Shown: positions 46,201-58,186 of the stretch, piece after piece
Position numbering within the stretch: the stretch's first letter is position 1
How the letters are laid out: each line of letters starts with the position of its first letter
NCBI GenBank assembly: GCA_026724425.1
Contig: JAIUCV010000003.1
Span: 60,689,088 to 60,753,087 of the forward strand
Source: Erythrophleum ivorense
Lineage: Eukaryota > Streptophyta > Magnoliopsida > Fabales > Fabaceae
Reading direction: 5' to 3'
Length of the DNA stretch: 64,000 nucleotides
Translations under genes and position numbers: made by a program
The notes under the pieces: model-generated
The model's database searches: none
The model's input: the letters and a program-made list of their open reading frames with translations, nothing else
What the model was told of the DNA's origin: nothing

Positions 46201-47945
46201 TGTTTTCTCTTGTTTTCTGAAGGATAGTTTTCAACGTATGCCGATTTTTGTACGTTATATCTCATTTGTTAGCTTTTCCATTTTAAATTTTTTGTTACCT
46301 ACAAAATTGACTCTTTTAAATTCCAATTAAAAAATTAAATATTAATTAATTAATTAACTTACTAACAATCAATAATAATTCATTCATTTATTAACTTAAA
46401 TTGAATTATTAAATTATAAGTTAACCCATTATAAACAGCACATATATTTCAACGTTAAATTGTGAAAGATAGCTTAATTTAGAGATGATTGTTAAAATCT
46501 TTTCTGAACGGTGAAATCAAATATTTTTAGTCACTTTTTTTTTATTCACTATTTATCAATAAACATATATATATATAGTCTCTGAAGTTATTTTTTAATT
46601 GAAAATTATATTTCAAAAGGGTCATTTTTTTTCTGTTTTGGTTGCTAACACAAGAATTTTCTCTCCAAACTATTTATCTGGCTCGCCATTTGTACAATCT
46701 CGCAAAAATATTTTCAAGGTTGACTTGGTGTAATATTAAATTAACGATAAATAAACAGATAAAAATATCCACTTTTCATTTGCTTGATGTATGTGTACCA
46801 AATCCTTAAGAATCTCTTCATTTACAAACTCATATGCATAATTGTGCCAGATTAATAAATAAATAAGTCAAAATTTTATTTTAATCTTAAAAATATATTT
46901 AATATTTTGATCTTAAAAATATTTTTTTTAAAAAAAATAAATCCATAAGTACAAAAAATTGTTACAAATTCCATCAGATATGATGTGGCATAGTGACCCA
47001 GCATTTTTTTATTCTTTTGTTTCCTTTCTCCTTCGGAGTCATGATGATCTCCTTCTTCCCTTATTCTCTCTTCCTTCCCTCACTCTCCCTTCTTCCTTTT
47101 CTGGGTAATCAAACAGCAATAACATTGTAAATCTTAGGGATCTTATTAGGGATGGTTTAGAATCAGGAAGAAAGTCATCAAAGGTGTGGAGCAAATCTGG
47201 AGTTGCGATTTATTTGATATATTTTCAAAATTAGGATTTATTTGGGGAAAAAACATTTTTAAGACTAATATAAAATATTTAATATATTTTCAGGACTAAA
47301 ACAAGGCTTTGACATAGATAAATGTCTCAAACATTATGCCTACTGTTGTTCATAAAAAATTGCTCAAAAGGAGTAAAGGACTCGCATTGCATTGTCATGT
47401 ATAAAAGATGTCATACTCTTTACTATTTATCATTGTTATTGATCTACCACTTTTGCAATTGGATAGCTCCTATGAGTCATGACAAATTTGAATTTGGTTC
47501 TTTTCAAATAAATAGATAGTAAAATACTTTTCCGGAGAGAGAAAAACAATTAGTTAAAAAACAAAAAGACCTATATACACTACTACTTTATTTGAGAGGC
47601 ACCTTGCTATCAACTTACTTGAGAAGATTCAAATTATGACAACTCAAATTACAATCAGCTACTTGCCAATTTTTGCTCCATTGATTCTTCAATCTAATAA
47701 TCTCCTCTTCTTAAAGAAATGACTGCTCATTCCCAGCTAAGACACTTAAAACCAATTCATCTTCGTAAACAGTGTTATTTTTGTTGCCACGACTGTCATA
47801 GCACAACTGAATGATATCATCTAATATATAGCAATTCTTACAACAGTGAACGAACTTGCTATAATATATCTAATCAACCAAAATAGTAATTGAAGCTTTT
47901 AAATATGATTTTCAGGTTCGTATTAATTTACCAAAAGTAAATAAA
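43236..47945. other. AT-rich sequence with TA microsatellites, no gene seen
   Basis: TA runs at 43472-43494, 44539-44560 and about 45795-45817. A purine-rich GGAGGAGGAAGAAAGGTAGGT near 43580 looks like an exon-donor junction, but no protein frame precedes it. Frames listed on either strand here are short and compositionally biased. Confidence 0.4.
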
Positions 47946-47949
47946 GGTG

Positions 47950-48260
47950 TGTTTGGTTGAGGGTTTTTGGAGGGAAGGGATATCTTTTAAGTTATAATTT
48001 ATTTTATTGTTCTTTAATTTTTTAATATATTAATATTTAATAAAAATTAAGATAATTATTTTTTATCAGAAATTAAAAATAAAAAAGATTAAAATTTGTA
48101 ATTTTTTTAAAAAAATATTGATATAAATAATTTTTTTTATAAAAAGTAAAATTAAAATAATATAAAAAATAAATTTGTTCAAATATAATTATTTTCTCTC
48201 CCCTCCTGAATTAAACAATAATCTCTCCTCCCCTTCTCTCTCCTTCCTTTCAACTAAACA
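47950..48260. mobile_element. MITE-like element with TGTTTGGTTGA ends
   Basis: The left end TGTTTGGTTGAGGG faces TCAACTAAACA on the right, with a purine-rich left and pyrimidine-rich right shoulder and an AT core. The target duplication is unclear. Confidence 0.45.
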
Positions 48261-48915
48261 GAACTCGTTATATATAAGATTTGTGCAAAGCTGCGTGTAT
48301 AGCTCCCTGTACACTAGTTTTATTTGTTTTTTTTTTTTAATTATTGTTGAGTAAGATCCCTAAAATTTAGAGTTACAAGTTTGTAGGCGCACCTACAATT
48401 TACCTAGTATGTATTTTAACCCTGCCTTTGGAAAAAAAAAAACCATATAATACATATTTTGAAGGACCAAATATGTACCAATACGGAGCATGCAGCCAAT
48501 ACAAGTACATCTTGAATCTAGCCACCCAGTTTCATAGTAGATCAGAAACCCAAACAAACAGAGAAGCAGAGAAAAAGAATCTCGTCTTTTTTTTTGGGTT
48601 ATTCATGAATAATAAAACAAGCAAGTTTCCTCCACAAATATGGCTTTTAAAGACAAGTATACAGATTAAAGTAGACAAAATTTATCTAAATTTAGTTAAT
48701 GAATGCAGAATAGGCACTCACTTTACCAGAGGTCATACTGTGAACAAACCAAAGGAGCTGCATGAATTCAACCCTTACATGCATATTGTAGTGGAAAATG
48801 AAAACATTTGAAAACCAATTTACTTATAAAGTTTTCTCCAATTTAATCCACAATATGACTACAAGTATCTAATTCATCGATTCGACAAAGAAATTTTATA
48901 ACAGGCATAAAAATT
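48261..48915. other. Probable 3' flank of the L2-like pseudogene
   Basis: A 127-codon plus-strand frame at 48428-48811 has no recognisable motif. It lies antisense to the likely 3' untranslated region of the pseudogene at 48916-49493. I treat it as chance. Confidence 0.35.
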
Positions 48916-49493
48916 TTAAGCAATTATTACTGACATCACACAGAAGAGCACCAAACTAACCAATGTTAATAGTCTTGGACTACTACGCTTTAGTGGGGCA
49001 GTCTTGTACCCACCCCTAGTCAGTTTGCCCCAGGGAGAAACAGATACTCTCCCATATTTTCCACTACTATTGCTCTTACCCTCTCCTCCACCATGAGGAT
49101 GGTCTACAGGATTCATGGCCACTCCTCGAACTACCAGCCTTCGACTGAGCCATCGGCTCTGCCCAGCCTTCCTAAGCTTCCGATCTCTGTGTGTTGGATT
49201 AGAGACTACACCAATTGTGGCCCTGCAACGAGAGTCGATCAACTTTTTCACACCTGAAGGGAGTTGGACTAAGCAGTATCTTGATGCAGGTTCTTTCAAT
49301 ATCTTTGCACTAGCTCCAGCTGCTCAGACCAGTTTGCCACCTTGCCCTGGGTTCAACTCAACGTTGTGAATGATTGTCCCGATTCGCATTGCAGCGAGTG
49401 GCATGCAACTCCTGATTTGCGCATTTATGTCAGAATACATCAATTGATTCATTATACTCTCTCGTGGACAACGTGTATATGTGTTTGCAGCGT
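48916..49493 (-). pseudogene. rpl2: Mitochondrial ribosomal protein L2, C-terminal part (nuclear copy, broken)
   Basis: In many eudicots the 3' part of mitochondrial rpl2 is nuclear-encoded; its product joins the peptidyl-transferase centre of the mitoribosome large subunit. Reading from 49493 the frame gives CMPLAAMRIGTIIHNVELNP, then GQGGKLV, a TGA at 49326-49324, then AAGASAKILKEPASRYCLV. The L2 signature RGVAMNPVDHPHGGGEG and VSVSPWGK follow, in one frame throughout. Relatives have Arg at the stop, so CGA-to-TGA fits. A hydrophobic tail after KTAPLKRSSPRL looks foreign and may reflect a frameshift. A plausible splice acceptor TTCACAG precedes 49493, so this is not an intronless retrocopy. 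The identification is firm; loss of function is likely. Confidence 0.8.
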
Positions 49494-51119
49494 CTGTGAA
49501 TAGCAAAACAAAGAATCGTAAGGATCTATATTGCATACACATGGACCCAACATTCAGCAAAGGGGAAGATACAACGATGGCAAAAAATCATAAATCAATA
49601 TTGTTTTGTATTCTACGCTTTTATTCTCTTTTGCCAGTCTCTTATCCAATACTACAAATAAGCGTAAAACATTATTGTAAGGCAAACCTGTTACTTCCTA
49701 ATCTCTGTATAAGATAATGTAGTAACCACCATTAAACAAAATTTTTTATTTCAATACTGTAAACAAAAGAGCAAGCTTGTCTCTATTTAATTCTGCATAC
49801 TTAAAAATGAAAAAAGATATGCTTTAGTTGAATGGAAATGGAAATCAATATGGGTTTATTTGAGCACAGCTTTCATCATTCTAAGAACAAAGGAAAACTG
49901 TCAACATAGCAAGACAGATCTGAACCTTCTGAGTTAGATTATTTAAACAAACCGTAGAACAAAATTAAAAAATTTTGCATTGCCCATCACTAATTAAATT
50001 CAGAATTTATCATACCCTTATACTTCCCTTAAACAAAATTAATTATAAACCATGAAACATCCATATTTCAATTTCTCTAGTGACAGAGCTGCATAAAACT
50101 TAGATTCCATGAATGAACTGGGAGTAAATACAGATCAAGTTCCATGCATATTCAAATAGGGGGAAGATCTGAACATTCTAAATAAGATTATTTCAACAAC
50201 ACGTTGAAATAAATCATCGTCCAATGAAATTAAGAATTTATCATCCCCTTCTACTTCCCTTTAACAAAATTCATCAGCAACCACGAAACATCCATATTTC
50301 AAATTATCCACAGTGACAGATCTATATAAAAGTAAGCTACGGCTTTTCAGCTTTCGCTTTCCCCCACCTCCTTTAAGAAATCTATGTCAAGAAATCCTCT
50401 AAAACCAGTTTAAATTGATATGAATATTCATGCGATTCCAAATATCCAAACATGCATCTTACGATTTTCATTTTGATTGTGTACAAATTGTCACTATGCT
50501 TTAAACAAGAAAATATAAAATGCCATCTTTTTTCTGCTGCTCATATGCTTAAAACAAGAAAAGATGTTACCTCTTTTCTTTCCTTTCCATTCACTGAACA
50601 GAGGCTTTTTCTTTTTTCCAGTTTGTCTAAGCTACTATAAATGACACGGTTGATTTATATGTGTACTTCAGGAAAGACGATTGGTGATTCATTTAACTAA
50701 CTTTGTTTCCTAGGATGGTCTCAAATTTCTTGGTTGTGAAACAATTACAGAAGCAACAGAAAATCGGGCCTCAAACAAATAATTGGTTCCACAGTTGGCC
50801 ACTCATTCATATCCAAAGCTGAGGTTGGATTTGCAGCCCCAAGCCTCTCTCTATCACCCCACAATGCATAGGCTACCTCCCCATGGATGACATCGTCACC
50901 AACTTGCAGGTCATTTTGCATTTTTTCCCAAACTTGCAGCCTCAACCCCGTCAGAATGAATTAACAGTAGCAGCAGATAAATCATTTTGGATTTTCCCCC
51001 ACTTATACCGGTTAAAACCCAGAAATTGCTGACTGATCTGTCTTACTATGTAGGTATAAAGAGAATTTAGATGAAATTGCTGGGATTTCTTAGTATCCTA
51101 ACAATTCGAAGGGAAGTGC
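49494..51119 (-). other. Intron or spacer between L2-like exon and leader
   Basis: A pair of related blocks sits at about 49925-50080 and 50165-50310 (GAACATTCTAAATAAGATTATT, CATCCATATTTCAA), a local duplication. A minus-strand frame at 50745-50945 (WEKMQNDLQVGDDVIHGEVA onward) has ordinary protein composition but I cannot assign it; it may be an exon fragment of another gene. Confidence 0.4.
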
Positions 51120-52238
51120 AAAACAGTAAGAAAATGAATGGAGGGGTTGTTGGAAAGTTGAAAAGTTTTATTTTTAAGAGAAGAAAATTTTACTTACAAA
51201 TTTTTCATAAAATAAAGATAAATTTTTTAAAAGAGTGTTTGGATTAAGAGTTTTGGAGAAGATGAGAGGGCAGGGAAAACCTCCCTGGTCTGATATGAAA
51301 AAATTAGAGGAGGGGGAGGACAAAATATCCCCCTTCCCCAAACTCTTCTTTTCAAAAATAAACATTTTTTGAGAAGAAATTTTTTTTTTATTTTATTTAA
51401 CTAAATTATTTTTATTTTATTTTTATTTAAAATATAATATAAATTTTATTTTTTAATAAAATTTAAGATAATTTTTTATAAAAATAAAAAATATTTTTAA
51501 ATAAAAATAAAAAAATTATTTTTTATAATAAATTTTTTTTTATAAAATATCTTAAAAATAAAAAAATTAATTTTAATATCATAAAAATATAATTATTTAT
51601 TTTTTTTTTTCTCTTCAACCAAACAATATACTATTACAACCCTTCTCCTCTTCACCCAAATAATATATCACTCCTGAACCAAACACGTATTATTAAAACT
51701 TTTTTTTTTCAACCAAATAATATATCATTTAAACTTTTCTCCTCTCTTCTGCTTAAATCCCTCCCTCCCCTTTCCCATTTACCAAACACTCCGCAAGACG
51801 AGCCAAAATCCCAAAACGAAAAATCAAAACCAAAGGAAATCAAGAAGACACCTTTACAACTCTTGCATTAAGAAACACACCGCAGGTTAAAAGGAGAAGA
51901 CGTAGGCTATCCGTGTGCTATATGAACCGCAGAAGGATGGCGAGGATGATGTGCATAAAACCCAGATCTCAAAATTTTCCGAATCCATTTAAAAAAAAAA
52001 GTACCTTACTGAAAATAAAATCCACGAAATCCATATTAAATTTGCCAAGCTATACAAGGTAAGACCCAAATTACCCAACCATTAGCCGAAGAGCAGAAGT
52101 CTTGAGGTGAAGCTGCTGAACGGAACTGAGGTTTCAGGCGCGGCGGTACCGCCAGCAGAAGGTTTCAGGCGCGATGGTGAGGCTGCGGCAGAGAGGAAAG
52201 GAATGATTAAGTGATTTTGGGGTTCTTGTGCTTCTCAG
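51120..52238 (-). repeat. Leader and first-intron region of the L2-like gene, copy 1
   Basis: Read on the minus strand from about 52230, it aligns with the plus strand at 61690-62190. Shared lines include CGCCTGAAACCTCAGTTC/CACCTGAAAGTTCAGTTC, TTCTGCTCTTCGGCTAA/TTCTGCTCTTTGGCTAA and CTACGTCTTCTCCTTTAACC. Homology resumes beyond the MITE at 51235-51791 with TTTATTTTATGAAAAAT. Its position upstream of the L2-like exon suggests a 5' untranslated exon and intron; that role is inferred. Confidence 0.65.
51235..51791. mobile_element. MITE with GAGTGTTTGG ends
   Basis: Perfect 10-bp inverted termini GAGTGTTTGG/CCAAACACTC bound 557 bp of AT-rich sequence with CT-rich right-hand repeats (AACCAAAYAATATAT three times). 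The duplicate at about 62097-62110 (GTCTCGTTTTAAAGAATTT) lacks it. No clean target duplication is visible. Confidence 0.65.
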
Positions 52239-52469
52239 GCCCGTTTGGTTGAGTGAATATGGGATGGGAAAGGGGAAAGAGTATGTTAATAAACATGATT
52301 AGTGAATATGATTACAAAAATTTTCTTTGGTTTGACACTAAAAGAAATTCGTTAACGTTGTGTTTGATTAAAAAAGACACATGCTCAAAGAAAAAATAGA
52401 AGTGGGAAAAGACATAAATATCCTTAAAATAAAAAATTAAATTTTCTCAGAAAAAAATAATCAAACACT
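52239..52469. mobile_element. MITE-like element, duplication TTCTCAG
   Basis: TTCTCAG occurs at 52232-52238 and 52470-52476. The ends read GCCCGTTTGGTTGAG and AATCAAACACT, both carrying a GTTTGRTT core. A second GTGTTTGATTA near 52358 suggests a smaller element nested in it. Confidence 0.45.
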
Positions 52470-52800
52470 TTCTCAGCCCAATAGCAAATTAGCGCGGACA
52501 GGAAAGTTGAAGCAATACTGGATGACAGTTACACCAGATCACTTCCTACTTAATAGTACAATCATTTATTGATTTTTGTTTACTTGATAATTTCTGATAC
52601 CGGTAGCTACATTCTCATCACACTGATTCTCAGAACTAAATGAATCTCTTGGACCATAAACAAGAGAAATAAAATATATATGAAACTGAAATCGTAATCA
52701 ACACAAACCTTCCATTCACATACAAGAATCCCCAAAAAAAATCAAGTCATACAACTGAAATATTATTCTTAGTAGAAAAAATAAAAAGAAAAATAAAAAA

Positions 52801-53128
52801 TTAACAAAACTCGCTAAGAACATAAATAAACCGATACAAAAGCTCATCCCGATTCTGTCCCTCAGCGGCCGGATTTATGGCCCAGGTGACCTAGCCGTTG
52901 GGCTTCGTCCAGAGTGGCCATGTAGGCGAAGGAGAGCGAGTTGTTGGAGGCATTGTAAGAGTAATCGAGGATGGCACCGAGGGTTGGGAGGTCCGTACAG
53001 TTGGCGAAGGTCTTGTTAGAGGGAAACTTCTAGTATGTACAGTTCAGAGAATGAACGAAGGAGAAAAAGAAGGCGAAAATTAGCACTGAGACTGCAAAGA
53101 TCAGAGAAGAAGAAGAAGAAGTCATCAT
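52801..53128 (-). pseudogene. AIR12/DOMON-type protein, truncated and broken
   Basis: AIR12-like proteins are secreted, membrane-anchored DOMON haem proteins of the plant cell surface. From ATG at 53128 the frame encodes a serine-rich, hydrophobic signal-peptide-like start (MMTSSSSSLIFAVSVLIFAF), then LNCTY, TAG at 53032-53030 and KFPSNKTFANCTDLPTLGA, then ASNNSLSFAYMA. These match the family's first cysteine block and the NCTDLP line, where CTSQ is usual, so TAG probably replaces CAG. After DEAQRLG the family motif WAINP appears only in the next frame (VTWAINPAAEG), so about one base is lost. The rest of the domain is absent. Confidence 0.7.
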
Positions 53129-55170
53129 TGAAGCAAAGAAAAATAAATCAATGGCGGAAATTGTAAAGAGGAAGAATAGGCCATAAGAGTTGTTTCGAAA
53201 TAGAGGGGCAAAATAGGCTTCTCTCCGTCTTGGCTCCGACGTCAGATTCATCTCCTGCTATTCGCTGTGTGAAAAGCGCTTACTCCACCTCAATTTGCTA
53301 TCAGCCCGTTTACTTAACCAAACGAAAAAAGGTGAACGAAAGCCTTTACCTTCGCGTTTGCGTTTGCGTTTGCATTTGCATCAATGGGATTGAACCAAAT
53401 CCGCCGCCCTTAATTCTGATATAGGGTTAACAACTTTCTTTATTAAAATTTTAAATCAACATAAATATGAAAAACTGAAATGACAAAAAAGAATGTCTAA
53501 AGTAACGATTAAATAAAATTATAATATATGCAAAATTAAAAAAAAAAAAAAAGAGAATTCAACGATGCGACGTCGAATCGTAGAAAGTGTACATTCATCT
53601 TGCATCCAACAATATCGGGTCAAGTGGGTGGCACATTACAGTCACAAACACACACTTGGGCAGAAAGAAAATTAAGCTAGACGAATAGGCGACCATGTGC
53701 ATGTTGGTTTTATTTTTAATCTCTTATTTTATTCGGACAAAAAATTCAATATTTCCCCCAAGTTATAATATAAAAAAGATAATGATCTCTGTTTTATGTA
53801 GTTAACGAGGGTGAGGCTGCACCCACTTGTTTGCTTTTAGCATTGGAAAATAAATATCTCTTATAACTTTGGTACGTCACAGAAAAAGAAACTCTATTTT
53901 TAACAACTTTTATATAATATTTATTATATTTTTATAATTATTCTTTAATATTATTATTATTTTTATTATTTTTTAAAATAGTAGTATAAGGATAATTTTT
54001 AAAAAAAACAATTTTTATTTTATTTTTCATTCTTATCCTTAAGTAGAATTGATTTGTTGTTTTTTTAATTATTTGTAAATGTAAGAAAAGTTTGTATAAG
54101 TTTTAAAAAGAAAAAGAGTACTGTATAAAATAAAGAAAATATAAAAAAATGTTAGAGCATTTTACTCAATTTTTAAATTGTTAAGTTATGCCATTTGTAA
54201 TATTTTTGGGAGAAAATTTTACTTAAAAATTCTAAGTTCATAAAAATAATATTAAAGGATTTTAAAAATTAAAATTCTTTTAAAAAATTAAAGAACCATA
54301 GAAACGCAAATCTCTTCTAAGCATTGCGTCAGCTTAACTAAACTCCAAAGATTAATCTCTCTCTTAGCAATGATCTGGCTGGGGCGATTTGAAGTCCTAA
54401 TCCTTGTATTGATAAAATCCCTCCGGAAGCAAGAGCTGAAGATCGAGTTTACTATTTTTTAAAATTATTACTTATATTTTTATTTAAGATAATAACAGAT
54501 TTAAAATATTTTTATGTTATAATGTTGTTTTGAATTTTTATAAAATTAGGGTTTTTAAATTAATTTTTTTTAACATCCAGTCACATACCAGCCTATTGAG
54601 GCAGAAACATGAAGGCCCAAGTACCCCCTGCTCTCTAGGGTTACAAAAGTGATGGATGAGAATTATTATAGAGGATTGTGCTCGAGTTTGGAATTTTAAT
54701 TGTTGAAAATATTATAAATTTGTGTAAAATATTTTTTAATGTCAATGCACATGCATAATTCTGAGAGTGTATCATTTTCCTACAGTACTTTCAGCGTTCC
54801 TCCCTTGGTTGGATAGGATGGTGAAATGAAATGATGCCACACAAAAGATATTTGATTAAATTATGTCGGTAATTTAAAAATTTATTCCATGTTAATATAC
54901 TAAGAATGAGAATAAGGATAACGACAACAATAAATCTTTTTTTTTTACTAAAAAGAATAATACAAGTATATATTTATCTAAAAATTTAAATAATTATTTT
55001 AATATTATTTATTTTGTCATTAAAAATTTAAACATCTCCTTAACATGGAATGTTCAAATTCCAATTGGCCAACCCATATCGATTAGATCCTAGAAGATGA
55101 TAGGTGTGAAATGTGCAGCGCTGAGGAAGATTTCGTGTGTGGATATTCAACTGAAACTCGAAGCAAGTGT
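53129..55170. other. Upstream region of the pseudogene and AT-rich spacer
   Basis: 53340-53400 has a GCGTTTGCGTTTGCGTTTGC run. No gene is recognised between here and the TATA box at 55179. Frames at 53230-53424 are low-information. Confidence 0.4.
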
Positions 55171-55178
55171 GTGTGCTC

Positions 55179-55186
55179 TATAAATA
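55179..55186 (+). promoter_or_regulatory. TATA box of the B3-type gene
   Basis: TATAAATA lies 82 bp upstream of the ATG at 55268, a normal plant spacing for a short leader. A poly-C run follows at about 55188-55201. Confidence 0.65.
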
Positions 55187-55267
55187 ACCCCCCCCCCCCC
55201 CAATGATCAATATATCATCCCTTACAACCCACTCACTCTTCTTCGACTGATTCTCTTTCTTCACATC

Positions 55268-55660
55268 ATGGCAACAGTGTGTGCGCTCTATAAGAAGCTC
55301 ACAGACTCAATGATCAGAAACAAGGTATTGTACTTTCCAACGAAATCTCTGTGGACTTTGCCATCACCACCAGTTGGAAATGCACGAGGTCCAAGGGAAT
55401 TTCGAGTGAGCTGTGGAAATGAAGTCCATACATTTCGCTGCAGGAGTCGACTTTCGGGCAATTCACCGAGACCAGTTATACAGGAGGGCTGGTCTCAAGT
55501 TATCAAAGATAAAGGCCTTCAAGAAGGTGATGAGGTCAAGTTGTACTACGAGGCAGCAGCAAGTGAACATGAACCTGCCCGCTATTGGATTGAAGTTCGT
55601 CGACCTATTTTGCATGAGGATGTGATGGGTACCACAGTGGAGTGGCAGCCCATTGTCTAA
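55268..55660 (+). CDS. Small B3-like domain protein
   Basis: An intact single-exon frame of 130 codons. B3 domains are plant-specific DNA-binding folds acting in the nucleus. Seen in the sequence: VLYFPTKSLWTLP (about residues 20-32) as first strand, FRVSCGNEVHTFRC (about 46-59), and the diagnostic GWSQVIKDKGLQEGDEVKLYY (about 74-94; GW..., K-X-GL-X-GD-V), then RYWIEVRRPI. The domain fills nearly the whole protein, with no other motif and no membrane segment. The start is supported by the upstream TATA box and a pyrimidine-rich leader (TCTTCTTCGACTGATTCTC). The assignment is by motif pattern only. It could be a truncated member of a larger B3 gene, since family proteins are often longer. Confidence 0.65.
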   Translation: MATVCALYKKLTDSMIRNKVLYFPTKSLWTLPSPPVGNARGPREFRVSCGNEVHTFRCRSRLSGNSPRPVIQEGWSQVIKDKGLQEGDEVKLYYEAAASEHEPARYWIEVRRPILHEDVMGTTVEWQPIV

Positions 55661-55774
55661 ATACCCTTACTTCTCGAACAACATGTTGGAGAAAATTTTA
55701 GGTAAATTTATTCTAAAATCTAAATTAAGTCATTTATGATGTAAAATATATGTCATTAGTGAACTTGGTCCTAG

Positions 55775-56880
55775 ACGGAATATACTTGAGATTTTCTCCA
55801 GCATAGAGTGAGATAGGGCAGTGAGTCCTGTTTAATAAGTGATTTGAGCTATGTTTGGAATTCCATATATATTATCATTGTGTTGGTGTGTATTGTAGTA
55901 ACGTGTGTTGTACGAACCTACGGGTTGGTAGTGAGGGGACAGTAATTAATTTAAGGAAGTGTTGGGAGTTTTGTATTATCTTTGGAATGTGTGGGGCTTA
56001 ATTATTGTTTAATAATATTTGGGTCTAATGTGATATGAAATATTCTCCTGCTTCTTATTTTTAAGTATATGACCCACATCATAGATCATATTTAATTAAT
56101 CATTACAATTAGTATCATTGCTGGGAAATTATATTAATTGAATTCGCCTTTATCAAAACTGTTTAGTACACAAAATGAACATGAATAAAATAAAAAAATA
56201 ATATTGAAAATGCAAAATGATCACTATACACTTATTTAAAAAATAAATAAATAATTTATTAAATAATAATTATAAGAATATAATAAATATTTAAAAAAAA
56301 ATCGCTACCAAACAAGCTGTAATCTTAAGAGTTGGAAGTTAGCTCTGCATGTAAGATTAAACAATCCCATAAAAGCCCCCACGAAGGAAAATTATATTGT
56401 ATAAACTCTGATAAGGTCAATGCATGCATGCTGTGATTGAAATCAAACTTAATCAACCGTGCGGTGTTCTACAAATATGATCAAGTCAGATAATCATGAT
56501 TGCTCTCACAAATATAATTTTTAATATCGATCGCAAACCGATTATGGGTAGATATATCCGGAATAATATTTGTCTGAATTACCATTTATTCTACAATTAA
56601 AGGGATAATTAAGAACATGAAGAATAAGATTATTCTTTCCACCTTCAACTTCACATACAAAATGATGCCCAAATTTCTTCACCAGAAAATAATTTCAAAC
56701 TCACTGCACACAATATCATGCTGCACTTAATTATTGCTTCCAAAAGTTTGAAGTTAAGTTTGATTAAAATTTTGAAAAGTTCAATAATTACACTACGATT
56801 CTTACTCTCTATCTCTCAATTTTACAATATCGGTGGGTTATCGTTTTCAATGTATGTAAAAGTGACGTGTTGGTTGGCTT
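55775..56880 (+). repeat. 3' flank of the B3-type gene, segmental duplicate copy B
   Basis: Homologous to 40575-43235 without the MITE there. Landmarks: ATACTTGAGATTTTCTCCAG (55786), AATTACCATTTATT (56577), TTAATTATTGCTTCC (56728) and ATTACACTACGATTCTT (56786). The frame at 56718-56942 is not maintained in copy A. Confidence 0.65.
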
Positions 56881-58138
56881 CGCTTAATGCAACGTACGTC
56901 TGGAGTGAAAACGTTGATGACGCCTTTGTCTTTTACGAATGATTCTTTTAGTTGGCAGCTCAGGGGAGAGGTGGTATCTAACATCGTTGCTTGTAATGTA
57001 ATTAGGTTTTGATTATATTATATGTAAAATATCTATTATATTTTTATAATTATTATTTTATTTTTTAAATTATTATTAAATTATCATTTTAACTTTTAAA
57101 TTTTTTTTAAAATAAGAACATAAAAATAATTTTATATTCTATTTATCCACAAATTATATTTCCTTTTTAATTCTATCATTCAACTAAATATCACGTAAGA
57201 CATCTAACAGATATCCTTCATTGTACTCAAAGTCAAACGCTGTCTAAAGGAATTATTTGTAGAAAGACAAGCGCATGCCACGAATGCTTTCGCTAGATTC
57301 GTTGGCTTGTTCGGTATGGGGTGGAGAAAGAGAAATGAAAATGAAAAATTGATTAAAATGATTATTTATAAATTATTAAAATTAAGGATACTTAAGTCAT
57401 TTTTATATAAATTTATTTTTTATTTTTTATTTAATTTTTTATGTACCCAACCGATCGTAAAAGAACAGAAATTTATAAGATGATTAACAATAGCTACATC
57501 ATAATATTAAATATTATTTTATTTTTTAAATTTATGTTGCAAAATATATATTATGGATATTAATTCTAAAAGAAATTGCATTTATCCCACATGGTCTTTG
57601 TCTTTGGTTGTAACTTTTTCTTAATTTAAAAAAAAAATTATATGTTGCTTTCAAATATTCCTCATGTGTTATTTCCATTGTGTAATAAGCACGTTGCCCT
57701 TAGGTGGGTTTCACAGACAACCGTCTGCGCGGGGTGGGAAAGTTGTATCCATCACCGCTTGTGTTTATACACCGAATCTACGCTTAATACTTTCTTTAGT
57801 TTGCAAAGTGTTTAGATTGAAGTTAAAGAAAGGCTATTTTTCTGTCTAAAGATGGAAATTAAAAGGAAGAATAGAAAAAAAAAATTGTTCATTATTATCT
57901 ATAATGATGATGAACTTATTTTTCACATACTCTTACAGAAATCTTCAATTTATTTCTAAAACTCACTCAATTTTTTTTATTTATAAAAAATAAGCTACAC
58001 TTGATTAACTCTAATTTTAAAAATTTTAACATAATTTTTGAAAGTTAATGCTTAAATCTATATATGTTATATATTTAAAAATCACAAAATAACCCTAAAT
58101 AAGTTCTGTATTTTTAAAACCTAAGCTAACTTCTCTTT

Positions 58139-58186
<48 letters not shown>

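Noticed and set aside
48428..48811. 127-codon plus-strand frame
   Set aside because: No motif, Lys/Asn-rich, and antisense to the likely 3' untranslated region of the L2-like pseudogene.
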